A stretch of 64,000 bases of DNA from JAHQVI01 sp963727575 (lineage in GTDB: Bacteria > Pseudomonadota > Alphaproteobacteria > Rhizobiales > Rhodomicrobiaceae). Where the stretch lies: positions 104,297 through 168,296 of the forward strand of contig CAVSIA010000020.1 of assembly GCA_963727575.1 (NCBI GenBank), in the 5' to 3' direction. The notes under the pieces were generated by a model that saw nothing but the letters and a program-made list of their open reading frames with translations, was not told the DNA's origin and did not search any database. Shown here in pieces: positions 1-9,054 of this stretch; the first letter of the stretch is position 1; every line of letters starts with the position of its first letter. The position numbers and the translations under genes are program-made.

Positions 1-690
1 CTGATACATTACTCGCTCTGCCCGTTTTCCCGCTCGATCCGGCTTGCGCTCGGCGAATGCGGCATGGTGGTCGAGTTGGAAGAGGAGCGGCCCTGGGCGT
101 GGCGGCGCGACTTTCTCGTGCTCAACCCGGCCGGCACGCTGCCCGTGCTCATCCGCCAGCAGGGCTTCGTGCTCGCCGGCAGCTACGCCATTTCGGAATA
201 TCTCGCCGAGGTGCATGGTACGACCAACGGCAAGGAGCCGCCGCGCAATCTGCTGTTTCCAGGCTCGGCCATCCAGCGCGCCGAAGTGCGCCGCCTCGTC
301 GACTGGTTTCACGTCAAGATGGACGCCGAGGCCAGCCGCTATTTCCTCGAAGAGCGGGTCTATCAGCGCTTCGCCGATCTCGGCCGGACGACGCCGGACA
401 CCGAGATCATCCGCGCCGGGCGGGCCAATCTGCGCTACCACCTCGCTTATATCAGCCATCTCCTGGAGAAGCGGCGATGGCTGGCTGGCGATGAGCTGAG
501 CTTCGCCGATCTCGCCGCCGCCGGACATTTGTCCGTGCTCGACTATCTGGGCGAGGTGCCGTGGGAGGAGTTCGGCAGTGCCAAGAAATGGTATCTGGCG
601 CTCAAGGCGCGGGATTCGTTCCGCCCGCTGCTCACCGACCGCCTGCCTGGCGTGCCGCCGCCGCAGGTCTATGCCGAGCTTGAATTTTAG
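1..690 (+). CDS. Glutathione S-transferase family protein (5' end cut by window edge)
   Basis: The reading frame is open from base 1 and upstream of the first ATG (base 64). The residues before that ATG include the thioredoxin-fold motif CPFSR, the usual GST N-terminal active-site loop, so the gene starts outside the window. A cis-Pro element (GTLPVL) and the ESYAISEYL-like glutathione-binding segment (here GSYAISEYL) follow. The C-terminal half is an all-helical GST domain with the conserved ELSFADLAAAGHLSVLDYLG stretch. It is a cytosolic glutathione-dependent enzyme of unknown substrate. The family assignment is secure; a specific reaction cannot be given. It lies upstream of queG. Confidence 0.85.
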   Translation: MIHYSLCPFSRSIRLALGECGMVVELEEERPWAWRRDFLVLNPAGTLPVLIRQQGFVLAGSYAISEYLAEVHGTTNGKEPPRNLLFPGSAIQRAEVRRLVDWFHVKMDAEASRYFLEERVYQRFADLGRTTPDTEIIRAGRANLRYHLAYISHLLEKRRWLAGDELSFADLAAAGHLSVLDYLGEVPWEEFGSAKKWYLALKARDSFRPLLTDRLPGVPPPQVYAELEF

Positions 691-696
691 GCTCGT

Positions 697-1062
697 TCAC
701 AGCCACACGGCCACCCATTGCAGCAGGAAGCCGGCGAGCACGAAGATATATCCGGTTCGCGGGCGCACGAAGATCTGGCGGCGCAGCCAGTTCGAGGCAT
801 CGCGCGCCATGACCAGCGGCGGTTTATCGCCGTTTCGCGGCGGCGGCGCGCCGGTCATCGTCATCTTGTCGAAATAATCGCGCACGAGCGTGCTGAACAG
901 GCCGGTGATCCTGAGCTGAACGATACCGGCGAGGTCGAACAGAATGCCGGCGCTGTTCATGCAGCGGGATAGCTCCAGCCGCTCGCAGAGCAGCAGCGAC
1001 GCGACCGCGCCGGCGAGGATCACGATCAGGGCGAGGCGCTCGGCGCTCTTGAAAATGGGCAT
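697..1062 (-). CDS. Small membrane protein of unknown function
   Basis: A 121-residue protein starting at an ATG with a GGAAAG ribosome-binding sequence just upstream. Longer in-frame extensions lack a comparable site. It has a hydrophobic segment near residues 10-25 (LALIVILAGAVASLLL) and a second at the C-terminus (YIFVLAGFLLQWVAVWL), separated by a charged loop, so it is probably an inner-membrane protein with two spans. I recognise no family. It is convergent with the GST gene and divergent from queG, with about 200 bp shared as upstream region. Confidence 0.6.
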   Translation of the reverse strand: MPIFKSAERLALIVILAGAVASLLLCERLELSRCMNSAGILFDLAGIVQLRITGLFSTLVRDYFDKMTMTGAPPPRNGDKPPLVMARDASNWLRRQIFVRPRTGYIFVLAGFLLQWVAVWL

Positions 1063-1262
1063 TCTTTCCTTCCCGGTTTCGCGGGGCCGCTCGGCGCTCC
1101 GCACGTCGTCGCCGTCGAATAGAAACCGGCAAAGCTGTGCCGGGTTGCATCGCCTCGCCGCAACGCTCGCCTCTTGCGGCGCGACAGCCACAGACAGCGT
1201 CGGCCTTGCATCGGTCCACCGCATCCGTAGAATCGCCCGCACGCAAGGAGGCTTCCTACCCG

Positions 1263-2429
1263 ATGTCCGTCACTCATGCGGAGCCGGCGTCCGCAACGGA
1301 TGCGGCGCTCCTGAAGGCCGAGCTGATCCGCCGCGCCCGCGCCGAGGGCTTCGACGCGGTCGGCATCGCGCGCCCGGACGGGATCGGCGGCGCGGGCGAG
1401 CGGCTGGCATCGTTCCTGGCGGCGGGGATGCACGGCGATATGGGCTGGCTCGAAGCGCATGCGGAGCGTCGGCGCGATCCGCGGTCGCTCTGGCCGGAGG
1501 TGCGCTCGGTGGTGATGCTGGGCATGAATTACGGCCCGGACACCGATCCGCTCGCCATGCTCGACGAGCGCGGGCGCGGCGCGATCTCCATCTACGCCCG
1601 CGGGCGTGATTATCACGACGTCATCAAAGGCAAGCTGAAGACGCTGGCCGGGTGGCTCAATCGGGCGACGGGGGAGGACGTCAAGGTCTTCGTCGATACC
1701 GCGCCGGTGATGGAGAAGCCGCTGGCCGAGGCCGCCGGGGTCGGCTGGCAGGGCAAGCACACCAATCTGGTATCGCGCGAGCTGGGGTCCTGGCTGTTCC
1801 TCGGCGCAATCTTCACGGCGGCCGATTTGCCGCCCGATGCGTCCGAGGCCGATCATTGCGGAAACTGCCGCCGCTGCCTCGACATCTGCCCGACGGACGC
1901 ATTCCCCGCGCCCTATCGGCTCGACGCCCGCCGCTGCATCTCCTACCTGACCATCGAGCACAAGGGCCACATCGACCGGCCGTTCCGGCGGGCCATGGGC
2001 AACCGCATCTATGGCTGCGACGACTGTCTCGCGGTCTGCCCGTGGAACAAGTTCGCCGCCGCGGCGAGCGAGGCGAAATTCGCCGGCAAACCGCTGACGG
2101 AGGGCGCGCCGCTCGCCGAGCTACTCGCGCTCGACGACGCAGCGTTCCGCGCGGCGTTCGCCGGCTCGCCGATCAAGCGGACCGGGCGCGACCGCTTCAT
2201 CCGCAACGTGCTGATCGCCGCGGGCAATTCGGGCGATGCGGGCCTCCTGCCGCAGATCGAAGGGCTGCTGGACGATCCAAGTCCGCTGGTGCGGGCGATG
2301 GCGGTCTGGGCGGCGGGCGAGTTGCTGGGTGATGGCGACGCTTTCGCGGCGATCAGGGCACGGCATCTGCCGGATGAAACCGATGAGGCGGTCAAAGCCG
2401 AATGGCAATACGGAGCAAAAACGGCATGA
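1263..2429 (+). CDS. queG: Epoxyqueuosine reductase QueG
   Basis: Last step of queuosine synthesis in tRNA anticodons: reduction of epoxyqueuosine to queuosine with a cobalamin/iron-sulfur enzyme. The 388-residue protein has two ferredoxin-like [4Fe-4S] motifs, CGNCRRC..CP (Cys199/202/205/209) and CDDCLAVCP (Cys252/255/259), plus the additional conserved Cys225. An Asp in VDTAP (about residue 145) matches the proposed general acid. HEAT-like repeats fill the C-terminus. The start at 1263 follows an AAGGAGG ribosome-binding site. The stop overlaps the next gene by ATGA, so the two are translationally coupled. Confidence 0.95.
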   Translation: MSVTHAEPASATDAALLKAELIRRARAEGFDAVGIARPDGIGGAGERLASFLAAGMHGDMGWLEAHAERRRDPRSLWPEVRSVVMLGMNYGPDTDPLAMLDERGRGAISIYARGRDYHDVIKGKLKTLAGWLNRATGEDVKVFVDTAPVMEKPLAEAAGVGWQGKHTNLVSRELGSWLFLGAIFTAADLPPDASEADHCGNCRRCLDICPTDAFPAPYRLDARRCISYLTIEHKGHIDRPFRRAMGNRIYGCDDCLAVCPWNKFAAAASEAKFAGKPLTEGAPLAELLALDDAAFRAAFAGSPIKRTGRDRFIRNVLIAAGNSGDAGLLPQIEGLLDDPSPLVRAMAVWAAGELLGDGDAFAAIRARHLPDETDEAVKAEWQYGAKTA

Positions 2430-3298
2430 ACACACTCCTGGCCATCGGGCTCGGCTATTCCGCAACCGCAATCGCGGACGCGCTCAAGGCCGAGGGCTGG
2501 CGAATCATCGGGACGTCACGCAGCGATGAGGGCGCGCAGGAGATCGAGGCGAAAGGCTACGAGGCGGTCCGCTTTACCGGCGATGCGCCTTCGCTGGAAC
2601 TCGGCCGGGCCATCGCCGAGGCGACCCACATCCTGCATTCCGCGCCGCCCGAGGCGGACGGCGATCCGCTCCTTCATCACCACAAGGACGATCTTGCCAC
2701 CGCGCCCGCGCTGCGCTGGATCGGCTATCTCTCGACCATCGGCGTCTATGGCGACCATGACGGCGCGTGGGTCGACGAGGACACCCCGCCGTCGCCCGGG
2801 TCGGACCGCAGCAAGAGGCGGTGGGAGGCCGAGCAGCAATGGATGGCCTTCGCCGAAGCGCGGCGGATGACGCTACAGATCTTCCGCCTCGCCGGGATCT
2901 ACGGACCCGGCCGCAGCACGCTGGAGCGCCTGATCGCGGGCACCGAAAAGCGGATCGACAAGCCGGACCAGGTGTTCAACCGCATCCATCTCGCCGACAT
3001 CGCCGCAACGGTGCTAGCCGGGATTCGCGCGGACGGCGTCAGCGGCGTGTTCAACGTTGCCGACGACGAGCCGGCCCCGCCGCAGGACGTCGTCACCTTC
3101 GGCGCCGAGCTGCTCGGCATCGCACCGCCGCCGCTCATCCCATGGGAAGAGGCCGCGCTGTCGCCGATGGGGCGCAGCTTCTATCTGGAAACCAAGCGCG
3201 TGCGCAACGCCCGCATCAAGACCGCGCTGGGCGTGAAGCTCGCATACCCAACCTATCGTGAGGGCCTAAAGGCGATACTCGATGAGAGCCCCGACTAG
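2426..3298 (+). CDS. NAD-dependent epimerase/SDR family protein
   Basis: A 290-residue extended short-chain dehydrogenase-like protein. The N-terminal glycine-rich segment (AIGLGYSATAIADAL) is a Rossmann dinucleotide-binding loop. YLSTIGVYGDH and the AGIYGPGR motif are typical of the atypical-SDR/epimerase group that includes YeeZ-like proteins. The classical YxxxK pair is not clearly preserved, so catalysis is uncertain. The ATG at 2426 overlaps the queG stop, giving a two-gene operon often seen in rhizobia. The substrate is unknown. Confidence 0.8.
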   Translation: MNTLLAIGLGYSATAIADALKAEGWRIIGTSRSDEGAQEIEAKGYEAVRFTGDAPSLELGRAIAEATHILHSAPPEADGDPLLHHHKDDLATAPALRWIGYLSTIGVYGDHDGAWVDEDTPPSPGSDRSKRRWEAEQQWMAFAEARRMTLQIFRLAGIYGPGRSTLERLIAGTEKRIDKPDQVFNRIHLADIAATVLAGIRADGVSGVFNVADDEPAPPQDVVTFGAELLGIAPPPLIPWEEAALSPMGRSFYLETKRVRNARIKTALGVKLAYPTYREGLKAILDESPD

Positions 3299-3684
3299 GG
3301 CGCGGTGCCGTCCGGGCTGGCGATCACCACGATATAACCGTCCGGATCGCGCAGCCAACATTCCCAATGCGCCGGCTTCGGATTGCGATGCCGTGGCATG
3401 ACCACCTCGACATTCATCGCCTGCGCACGTTCCCAGACCGCCTCGAAATCGTCGGTCTCGAACCAGAGCAGCACGCCATTGCCATAAGGCTTATCGTTGA
3501 CGTCGCCAATCGGCCCGTGGTGATGCTCGACCTCGAATCGGTGGAGTTGCATGATCAGCACGCCGTCCGCGTCCAACCGCCCATATTCCGGTCCGGCATG
3601 GGCGCCCCGGCATCCCAACAGGCGCTCATACCAGAGGCTGCTCGCCTCGACGTCGGTGACGCAAATCAAAGGTTGTGGACGCAT
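3295..3684 (-). CDS. VOC (glyoxalase/bleomycin-resistance) superfamily protein
   Basis: A 129-residue single vicinal-oxygen-chelate domain. It begins with a paired beta-alpha-beta pattern (LICVTDVEASSLWYERLLG) and ends with CWLRDPDGYIVVIASPDG, the usual C-terminal metal-site strand of the fold. Such proteins act as dimers in dioxygenase, glyoxalase or resistance roles; the substrate cannot be deduced. The 3' end overlaps the convergent epimerase gene by four bases. It lies just downstream of the hydrolase gene on the same strand (16-bp gap), suggesting co-transcription. Confidence 0.8.
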   Translation of the reverse strand: MRPQPLICVTDVEASSLWYERLLGCRGAHAGPEYGRLDADGVLIMQLHRFEVEHHHGPIGDVNDKPYGNGVLLWFETDDFEAVWERAQAMNVEVVMPRHRNPKPAHWECWLRDPDGYIVVIASPDGTAP

Positions 3685-3700
3685 TCAGGTCTCCTTTCGG

Positions 3701-4483
3701 CTAGCCGGTAAGCTCCTCGATCGAGGCGAACAGCAGCGCCAGATCGGGGTCGCGCGACAGTCGGTGCTCGGCGTCCTTGACCAGCGTCAGCCGCACGTCC
3801 TCGTTGTCGAGCAGATCGACCAGCGCCAAGGCATGCTTCCACGGCACGTCCCGGTCGCGCAAGCCTTGCAGAATCCGCACCGGGCATCCGGTATCCAGGC
3901 CGCTGTCAGCCAGAAGATGGTTGCGGCCCTCCTCGATCAGCGCCTTGGTCAGCGCATAGGGCTCGCCATATTCGGACGGCTCGTAATAGACGCCGTCGCG
4001 CTCGAGCGCCGCCTTCGCCTCGGGCGGGAACGCCTTCCACATCAGCTCCTCGGTCATGTCCCAGGCGGGCGCAATCAGCACGATGCCGCTGAGCCGGTCG
4101 CCCTCGCCGCGCCGGATCAGCTCGCGCGCCAGGAGCAGCGTGATCCAGCCGCCCATGCTGGAGCCGATCAGCACTTGCGGTCCGCGCGTGAACCGGTCGA
4201 AGCAGGCGAGCGATTCGGCCAGCCAGTCGCCGATGGTGAAATCCTCGATGGGGCCGGTCGACTGGCCATGGCCGGAATAGTCGAATCGCAGGCAAGCCAG
4301 CCCGCGAGGGACGGCCCATTCGACCAGCGCGGCCGCCTTGGTGCTCACCATTTCGGATTTGAAGCCGGACAGCCAGACCACGCCCGGCCTGCCGTCGCTG
4401 AGGCCCGGCGAGCGGAGATAGGCGATTTTTCTGTCCGGACGTCCTTCGGCGGTGACATCAAGGAATTGCACGGCGTTGCTCAT
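3701..4483 (-). CDS. Alpha/beta hydrolase
   Basis: A 260-residue serine hydrolase. The nucleophile elbow is GSSMGG, the strand before it carries DYSGHGQS, and a DRDVP acid motif and a late AEH histidine complete a plausible triad. Related rhizobial proteins are annotated as carboxylesterase or BioH/ABHD10-like, but no substrate is evident. The start MSNAVQF at 4483 is preferred; an upstream ATG at 4543 would overlap the divergent glycosyltransferase gene. Confidence 0.85.
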   Translation of the reverse strand: MSNAVQFLDVTAEGRPDRKIAYLRSPGLSDGRPGVVWLSGFKSEMVSTKAAALVEWAVPRGLACLRFDYSGHGQSTGPIEDFTIGDWLAESLACFDRFTRGPQVLIGSSMGGWITLLLARELIRRGEGDRLSGIVLIAPAWDMTEELMWKAFPPEAKAALERDGVYYEPSEYGEPYALTKALIEEGRNHLLADSGLDTGCPVRILQGLRDRDVPWKHALALVDLLDNEDVRLTLVKDAEHRLSRDPDLALLFASIEELTG

Positions 4484-4534
4484 GTCTCTATTAGCTTTCG
4501 GGTATAGCGCCTCGTTCGCCGCAATCTGCCATGC

Positions 4535-5824
4535 ATGAGACAAGATGCCAACGCCTCCAGCCTCACCCTTCCGCTGATGTCAGCAGGGCCCGTCATCCTT
4601 CAGGTGATTCCGGCGCTCGGAGCCGGCGGCGCCGAGCGTACCGTGATCGAGGTCAGCCAAGCCATCGTGGCGGCCGGCGGCGTGGCACTGATCGCCAGCG
4701 AGGGCGGCAGGCTGGAAGACGAACTGGCGGCGGTCGGCGGCGAGCTGGTCCGCTTTCCGGCCTCGGTGAAGAACCCGCTGGCGATCCTCGCCAATGCGCG
4801 GAAACTTGAAAAACTCATCGCCGATCGCAATATCAGCCTGGTCCACGCACGCAGCCGCGCCCCGGCATGGAGCGCACTTCTCGCGGCGCGGCGGGCCAAA
4901 GTCCCCTTCGTCACCACCTATCACGGCATCTACAATCAGAAAGACCGCATCAAGGGCTGGTATAACGGCGTCATGGCGCGCGGCGATCTGGTCATCGCCA
5001 ATTCCAACTACACCGCCGGCATCGTCAAGGCACGGCACGGCGTCCCGGACGAAAGGCTGCGGGTGATCCAGCGCGCGGTCGATCTCGCCCGCTTCGCGCC
5101 GGACGCCGTTGCCCCGGAACGCATCGCGGCGTTGCGAGCGCGCTGGGGCGTTCCTCCCGAGGCGAGGCTGATCGTCCAGGCGGCGCGGCTGACGCGGTGG
5201 AAAGGCCAGTTGACCACCATCGGCGCTGCCGCGCAAATCGCCGCCGACCCCGCATTCGACGATGTCGTATTCATCCTCGCCGGCGACGATCAGGGCCGCG
5301 CCGACTATCGGAGCGAGCTGGACGCCCGCATCGCCAAGCTTGGCCTGACCGCGCGGGTGCTGCTCCCCGGCCATTGCGAGGACATGCCCGCCGCGTTCGC
5401 GACGGCAGCGCTCGCGGTGGTGCCATCGATCGAGCCGGAGGCGTTCGGGCGGATTTCCATCGAGGCGCAGGCGATGGGCTGCCCGGTTGTCGTCAGCGAG
5501 CTGGGCGCGCTGCCCGAGACCATCGGCAAGGGCGAGGCGAACGGCAGCGGCGCGGTTGCGACGGGGTGGACGTTTCCGGCCGGAGACGAGGCGGCGCTCG
5601 CCGATCGGGTCCGCTCGGGGCTCGACCTGCCGAAACATCAGGCGGAAACAATCGCCAAGCGCGCACGCCGTCATGTTGCCGCGTCCTTTTCCAAGGAGGT
5701 GCTTCAGCAACATACACTGCAAGTCTACGATGACTTGCTTCGTAGTAGCCTTGCCACCGACTTTGACCGCAGATCATCTGAAAATGAGGATTTTATGCAA
5801 TCCGGAGGCAGAATTCCGGTTTAG
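4535..5824 (+). CDS. GT4-type glycosyltransferase
   Basis: A GT-B fold glycosyltransferase of up to 429 residues. The N-terminal motif ALGAGGAERTVIEVSQAI is typical of GT4 enzymes, and the C-terminal EPEAFGRISIEAQAMGCPVV segment is the nucleotide-sugar EX7E donor site. Family members add hexoses to lipopolysaccharide core or exopolysaccharide at the cytoplasmic membrane face; the acceptor here is unknown. An internal ATG at 4577 (MSAGPVIL) is an equally plausible start. It is divergent from the hydrolase and lies upstream of infC. Confidence 0.85.
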   Translation: MRQDANASSLTLPLMSAGPVILQVIPALGAGGAERTVIEVSQAIVAAGGVALIASEGGRLEDELAAVGGELVRFPASVKNPLAILANARKLEKLIADRNISLVHARSRAPAWSALLAARRAKVPFVTTYHGIYNQKDRIKGWYNGVMARGDLVIANSNYTAGIVKARHGVPDERLRVIQRAVDLARFAPDAVAPERIAALRARWGVPPEARLIVQAARLTRWKGQLTTIGAAAQIAADPAFDDVVFILAGDDQGRADYRSELDARIAKLGLTARVLLPGHCEDMPAAFATAALAVVPSIEPEAFGRISIEAQAMGCPVVVSELGALPETIGKGEANGSGAVATGWTFPAGDEAALADRVRSGLDLPKHQAETIAKRARRHVAASFSKEVLQQHTLQVYDDLLRSSLATDFDRRSSENEDFMQSGGRIPV

Positions 5825-5850
5825 TTTATTTGAAGCGAGTCGTATTCCTC

Positions 5851-5880
5851 TTGACTTACCTGCTCGGAGTATTGATCTTA
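5851..5880 (+). promoter_or_regulatory. Candidate sigma-70-type promoter upstream of infC
   Basis: A TTGACT hexamer at 5851-5856 is followed after 17 bp by GATCTT, a weak -10, with an AT-rich run (TTATTTTTTTAAG) just downstream. It lies after the glycosyltransferase stop and about 100 bp before the infC start. The -35 match is good and the -10 poor, so this is only a candidate. Confidence 0.3.
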
Positions 5881-5978
5881 TTTTTTTAAGCTGTGACACC
5901 GTCGCAGGATTCGCTACAGGTTAGGCGGAGCCCTGCGCGCAAGGCCACTTTCGTAGAAACAATTAAGGAGAAATCCCC

Positions 5979-6509
5979 ATTCGCAGACCGTTTAGACCGG
6001 AGCCGACCAAGGAAGGGCCGCGGATCAACGACGCGATCGCGGCTCGCGAAGTCCAGCTCATTGACGATTCAGGGCTCAACCACGAACTCGTCGCCAAGCA
6101 GGACGCGATAGCGCGTGCCGAGGAAGCAGGGCTCGATCTTGTCGAGGTCGGGAATTCGAACCCGCCCGTCTGCAAGATTATGGACTTTGGCAAATACAAA
6201 TATCAGGCGCAGAAAAAGGCGTCCGAGGCCCGCAAGAAGCAAAAGACTGTCGAGGTCAAGGAAATCAAGCTTCGCCCGAACATCGACGTGCATGATTATG
6301 ACGTGAAGTTCAAGGCGATGAAGCGGTTCTTTGACGAAGGCGACAAGGTGAAGGTCACCCTTCGCTTCCGCGGCCGGGAGATGGCGCACCAGGAACTTGG
6401 AATGCAGCTTCTTCTGCGGCTGAAGGACGAAGCCGATGGCTTCGCCAAGGTCGAACTTGAGCCGAGGCTCGAAGGGCGCCAGATGATCATGATCCTGGCG
6501 CCACGCTAA
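5979..6509 (+). CDS. infC: Translation initiation factor IF-3 (ATT start codon)
   Basis: IF-3 binds the 30S subunit and rejects incorrect start codons and initiator mismatches. The frame encodes 176 residues: an N-terminal domain with GPRINDAI and EVQLIDDSG, the linker helix rich in Lys/Arg, and a C-terminal domain with IKLRPNIDVHDYDVK and FRGREMAHQELG. No ATG, GTG or TTG fits. The only start giving the conserved RRPFRPEPTKEGPRIN N-terminus is ATT at 5979, preceded by AAGGAG eight bases upstream. IF-3 genes characteristically use AUU so that IF-3 represses its own translation; E. coli is the known case. An ATG-only reading would wrongly begin at 6180 and lose the N-terminal domain. Confidence 0.95.
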   Translation: MRRPFRPEPTKEGPRINDAIAAREVQLIDDSGLNHELVAKQDAIARAEEAGLDLVEVGNSNPPVCKIMDFGKYKYQAQKKASEARKKQKTVEVKEIKLRPNIDVHDYDVKFKAMKRFFDEGDKVKVTLRFRGREMAHQELGMQLLLRLKDEADGFAKVELEPRLEGRQMIMILAPR

Positions 6510-6740
6510 AGCGTGTTCCGATAAGTGGGAACCGGTTTCCGGGTAAAACACGCGTCGGAAGAACCAGATGGAGCAGCGTTCCGATTCCGTCGGAACGCGA
6601 CAGGCTCTCAAGCATCGGATCGAAAGCCATGTCCTCGCGGTGGCGGGGATGCGAAGCGGTTTTCGGGCAAATCCAATGCCAGGACAAACAGATAGAGCGG
6701 CACAGCCGGTCCCGATAATCGGGCGGCCGCTCTAAAGCGC
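6510..6740. repeat. RIME-like intergenic palindromic element
   Basis: Non-coding DNA after infC containing the rhizobial intergenic motifs CGTGTTCCGATAAGTGGGAA..CGGTTT and GCGGTTTTCGGGCAAATCC. It also contains a perfect short dyad, CGTTCCG..CGGAACG, and a long hairpin whose arms are AGAGCGGC and GCCGCTCT. Such mosaic elements (RIME/REP-like) are scattered between genes in Rhizobiales and may act as mRNA 3' stabilisers or weak terminators. I see no other copy in this window. Assignment is by recalled motif resemblance. Confidence 0.5.
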
Positions 6741-6754
6741 CAAGTCACAGGCAC

Positions 6755-6793
6755 CAAAAAAGCGCCGAGCCTCTTACGAGAAACTCGGCGCTT
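6755..6793 (-). terminator. Rho-independent terminator on the minus strand
   Basis: The arms AAGCGCCGAG (6760-6769) and CTCGGCGCTT (6784-6793) form a 10-bp stem. On the minus strand the stem is followed by a T run; on the plus strand there is none. No convincing minus-strand gene lies upstream (6.8-7.1 kb), so it either ends an unannotated small RNA or functions as a minus-strand insulator. Confidence 0.6.
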
Positions 6794-6921
6794 GAGACCG
6801 CAATCTGATGTGTTGCCGATGCTGCAGTCCTCGATCGCCGAATTCATCGGATGCGGCGATCAACAAAGCAACAGGGTGATAAAGAAACAAAGCGGCACCC
6901 CAGCGTACCGGATCGCCTCTC

Positions 6922-6949
6922 TTGACCTCACCCTCTCTTCTCATAGCAC
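6922..6949 (+). promoter_or_regulatory. Candidate promoter for rpmI-rplT-pheST
   Basis: TTGACC at 6922-6927 and TAGCAC at 6944-6949 are separated by 16 bp, upstream of the structured rpmI leader. The hexamers are moderate matches to the housekeeping consensus. Confidence 0.3.
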
Positions 6950-7053
6950 AAAATTAACAATTCGTAAGGGTCAAATCGCAGCAAAATGCCTGCTGAGCGG
7001 CGATATCGCCCTCTTGCGCGGCTGAAAAATTGCTCGTAAGTTGCATCGCGCAG

Positions 7054-7142
7054 AGCCGCCCGGCGTAAGGGCATGCCGTGGCGGCTCCGAAACGCTTCTC
7101 CGCTAAGCGAGAATATTGAGCGCCCGGTCAAGTCGCCGGGCG
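7054..7142 (+). promoter_or_regulatory. Structured leader of rpmI-rplT (candidate L20-binding autoregulatory site)
   Basis: Two strong hairpins precede the rpmI ribosome-binding site. The first is AGCCGCC-CGGC / GCCG-t-GGCGGCT (7054-7086), the second CGCCCGG / CCGGGCG (7121-7142). In other bacteria ribosomal protein L20 represses the rpmI-rplT mRNA by binding leader structures that mimic its 23S site. The position is right for such control; the sequence alone does not prove L20 binding. Confidence 0.35.
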
Positions 7143-7165
7143 GGTCTATTTTGAAAGGAAGCAAA

Positions 7166-7369
7166 ATGCCCAAGCTGAAAACCAAGAGCGGTGTCAAAAA
7201 ACGCTTCAAGGTGACGGCGACCGGAAAGGTCAAGTTCACCCAGGCAGGCAAACGGCACGGCATGATCAAGCGCACGAAGAAATTCATCCGTCAGGCGCGC
7301 GGCACCGCCGTGCTGAGCGAGCCCGATGCGAGAATCGTGAAGCAGTTCATGCCTTACAGCGCGTCCTGA
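7166..7369 (+). CDS. rpmI: 50S ribosomal protein L35
   Basis: A 67-residue basic protein beginning MPKLKTKSGVKKRFK and containing the conserved GKRHGMIKRT segment, the normal length for L35. The start has a GAAAGGAAG ribosome-binding site. It precedes rplT by 45 bp, the conserved infC-rpmI-rplT order. The 656 bp between infC and rpmI is unusually long and holds a repeat and a hairpin leader. Confidence 0.97.
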   Translation: MPKLKTKSGVKKRFKVTATGKVKFTQAGKRHGMIKRTKKFIRQARGTAVLSEPDARIVKQFMPYSAS

Positions 7370-7414
7370 TCGCGCGACCGTCGCCAATTTGCCATTCCCT
7401 GAAGGAGCATCGTC

Positions 7415-7777
7415 ATGTCGAGAGTGAAACGGGGCGTTACCACCCACGCTCGCCATAAGAAGGTCTTGAAAGCGGCCAAGGGCTTTTACGGCCGCCGCAA
7501 GAACACCATCCGCATCGCGCGCCAGGCCGTCGAGAAGGCCGGGCAGTACGCTTATCGCGATCGCCGGACCAAGAAGCGCAATTTCCGCGCGCTGTGGATC
7601 CAGCGAATCAATGCCGCCGCCCGCGAGCTGGGTCTGACCTATGGCCGATTTATCGACGGCCTGAACAAGGCCGGTATCGAGGTCGACCGCAAAATCCTGG
7701 CCGATCTCGCCGTGCACGAGCCGGAGTCCTTCAAGGCCCTGGTCGAGCGCGCTCAGGCAGCCGTACAGGCCGCCTAG
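7415..7777 (+). CDS. rplT: 50S ribosomal protein L20
   Basis: A 120-residue basic protein with the L20 signature: MSRVKRGVTTHARHKK at the N-terminus, then KNTIRIARQAVEKA and RDRRTKKRNFRALWIQRIN. It is an early 23S rRNA-binding assembly protein and often an autorepressor of its own operon. The ATG has an AAGGAGC ribosome-binding site. pheS follows about 120 bp downstream. Confidence 0.97.
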   Translation: MSRVKRGVTTHARHKKVLKAAKGFYGRRKNTIRIARQAVEKAGQYAYRDRRTKKRNFRALWIQRINAAARELGLTYGRFIDGLNKAGIEVDRKILADLAVHEPESFKALVERAQAAVQAA

Positions 7778-7895
7778 TCATCATTCAGGCTCGGGCGTCT
7801 CTGCAGCCAACGCTGTGGCGGACGCCGGATATCCGCATCTTGCAAGGGGCTGGAAATCGCCTCTCGCAAGATCGCAATCGCCATTGGAGAGGCTC

Positions 7896-8985
<1,090 letters not shown>

Positions 8986-9054
8986 CCGCCGGCCTCGCCT
9001 TCGATCAATGTCTGCGGCGCCGCGCCGCCTTTCTACGCCCGACGGGTCAATCCG

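Noticed and set aside
6140..6175. tRNA T-loop-like GGGAATTCGAACCCGCC
   Set aside because: It lies inside the infC coding sequence and has no surrounding cloverleaf.
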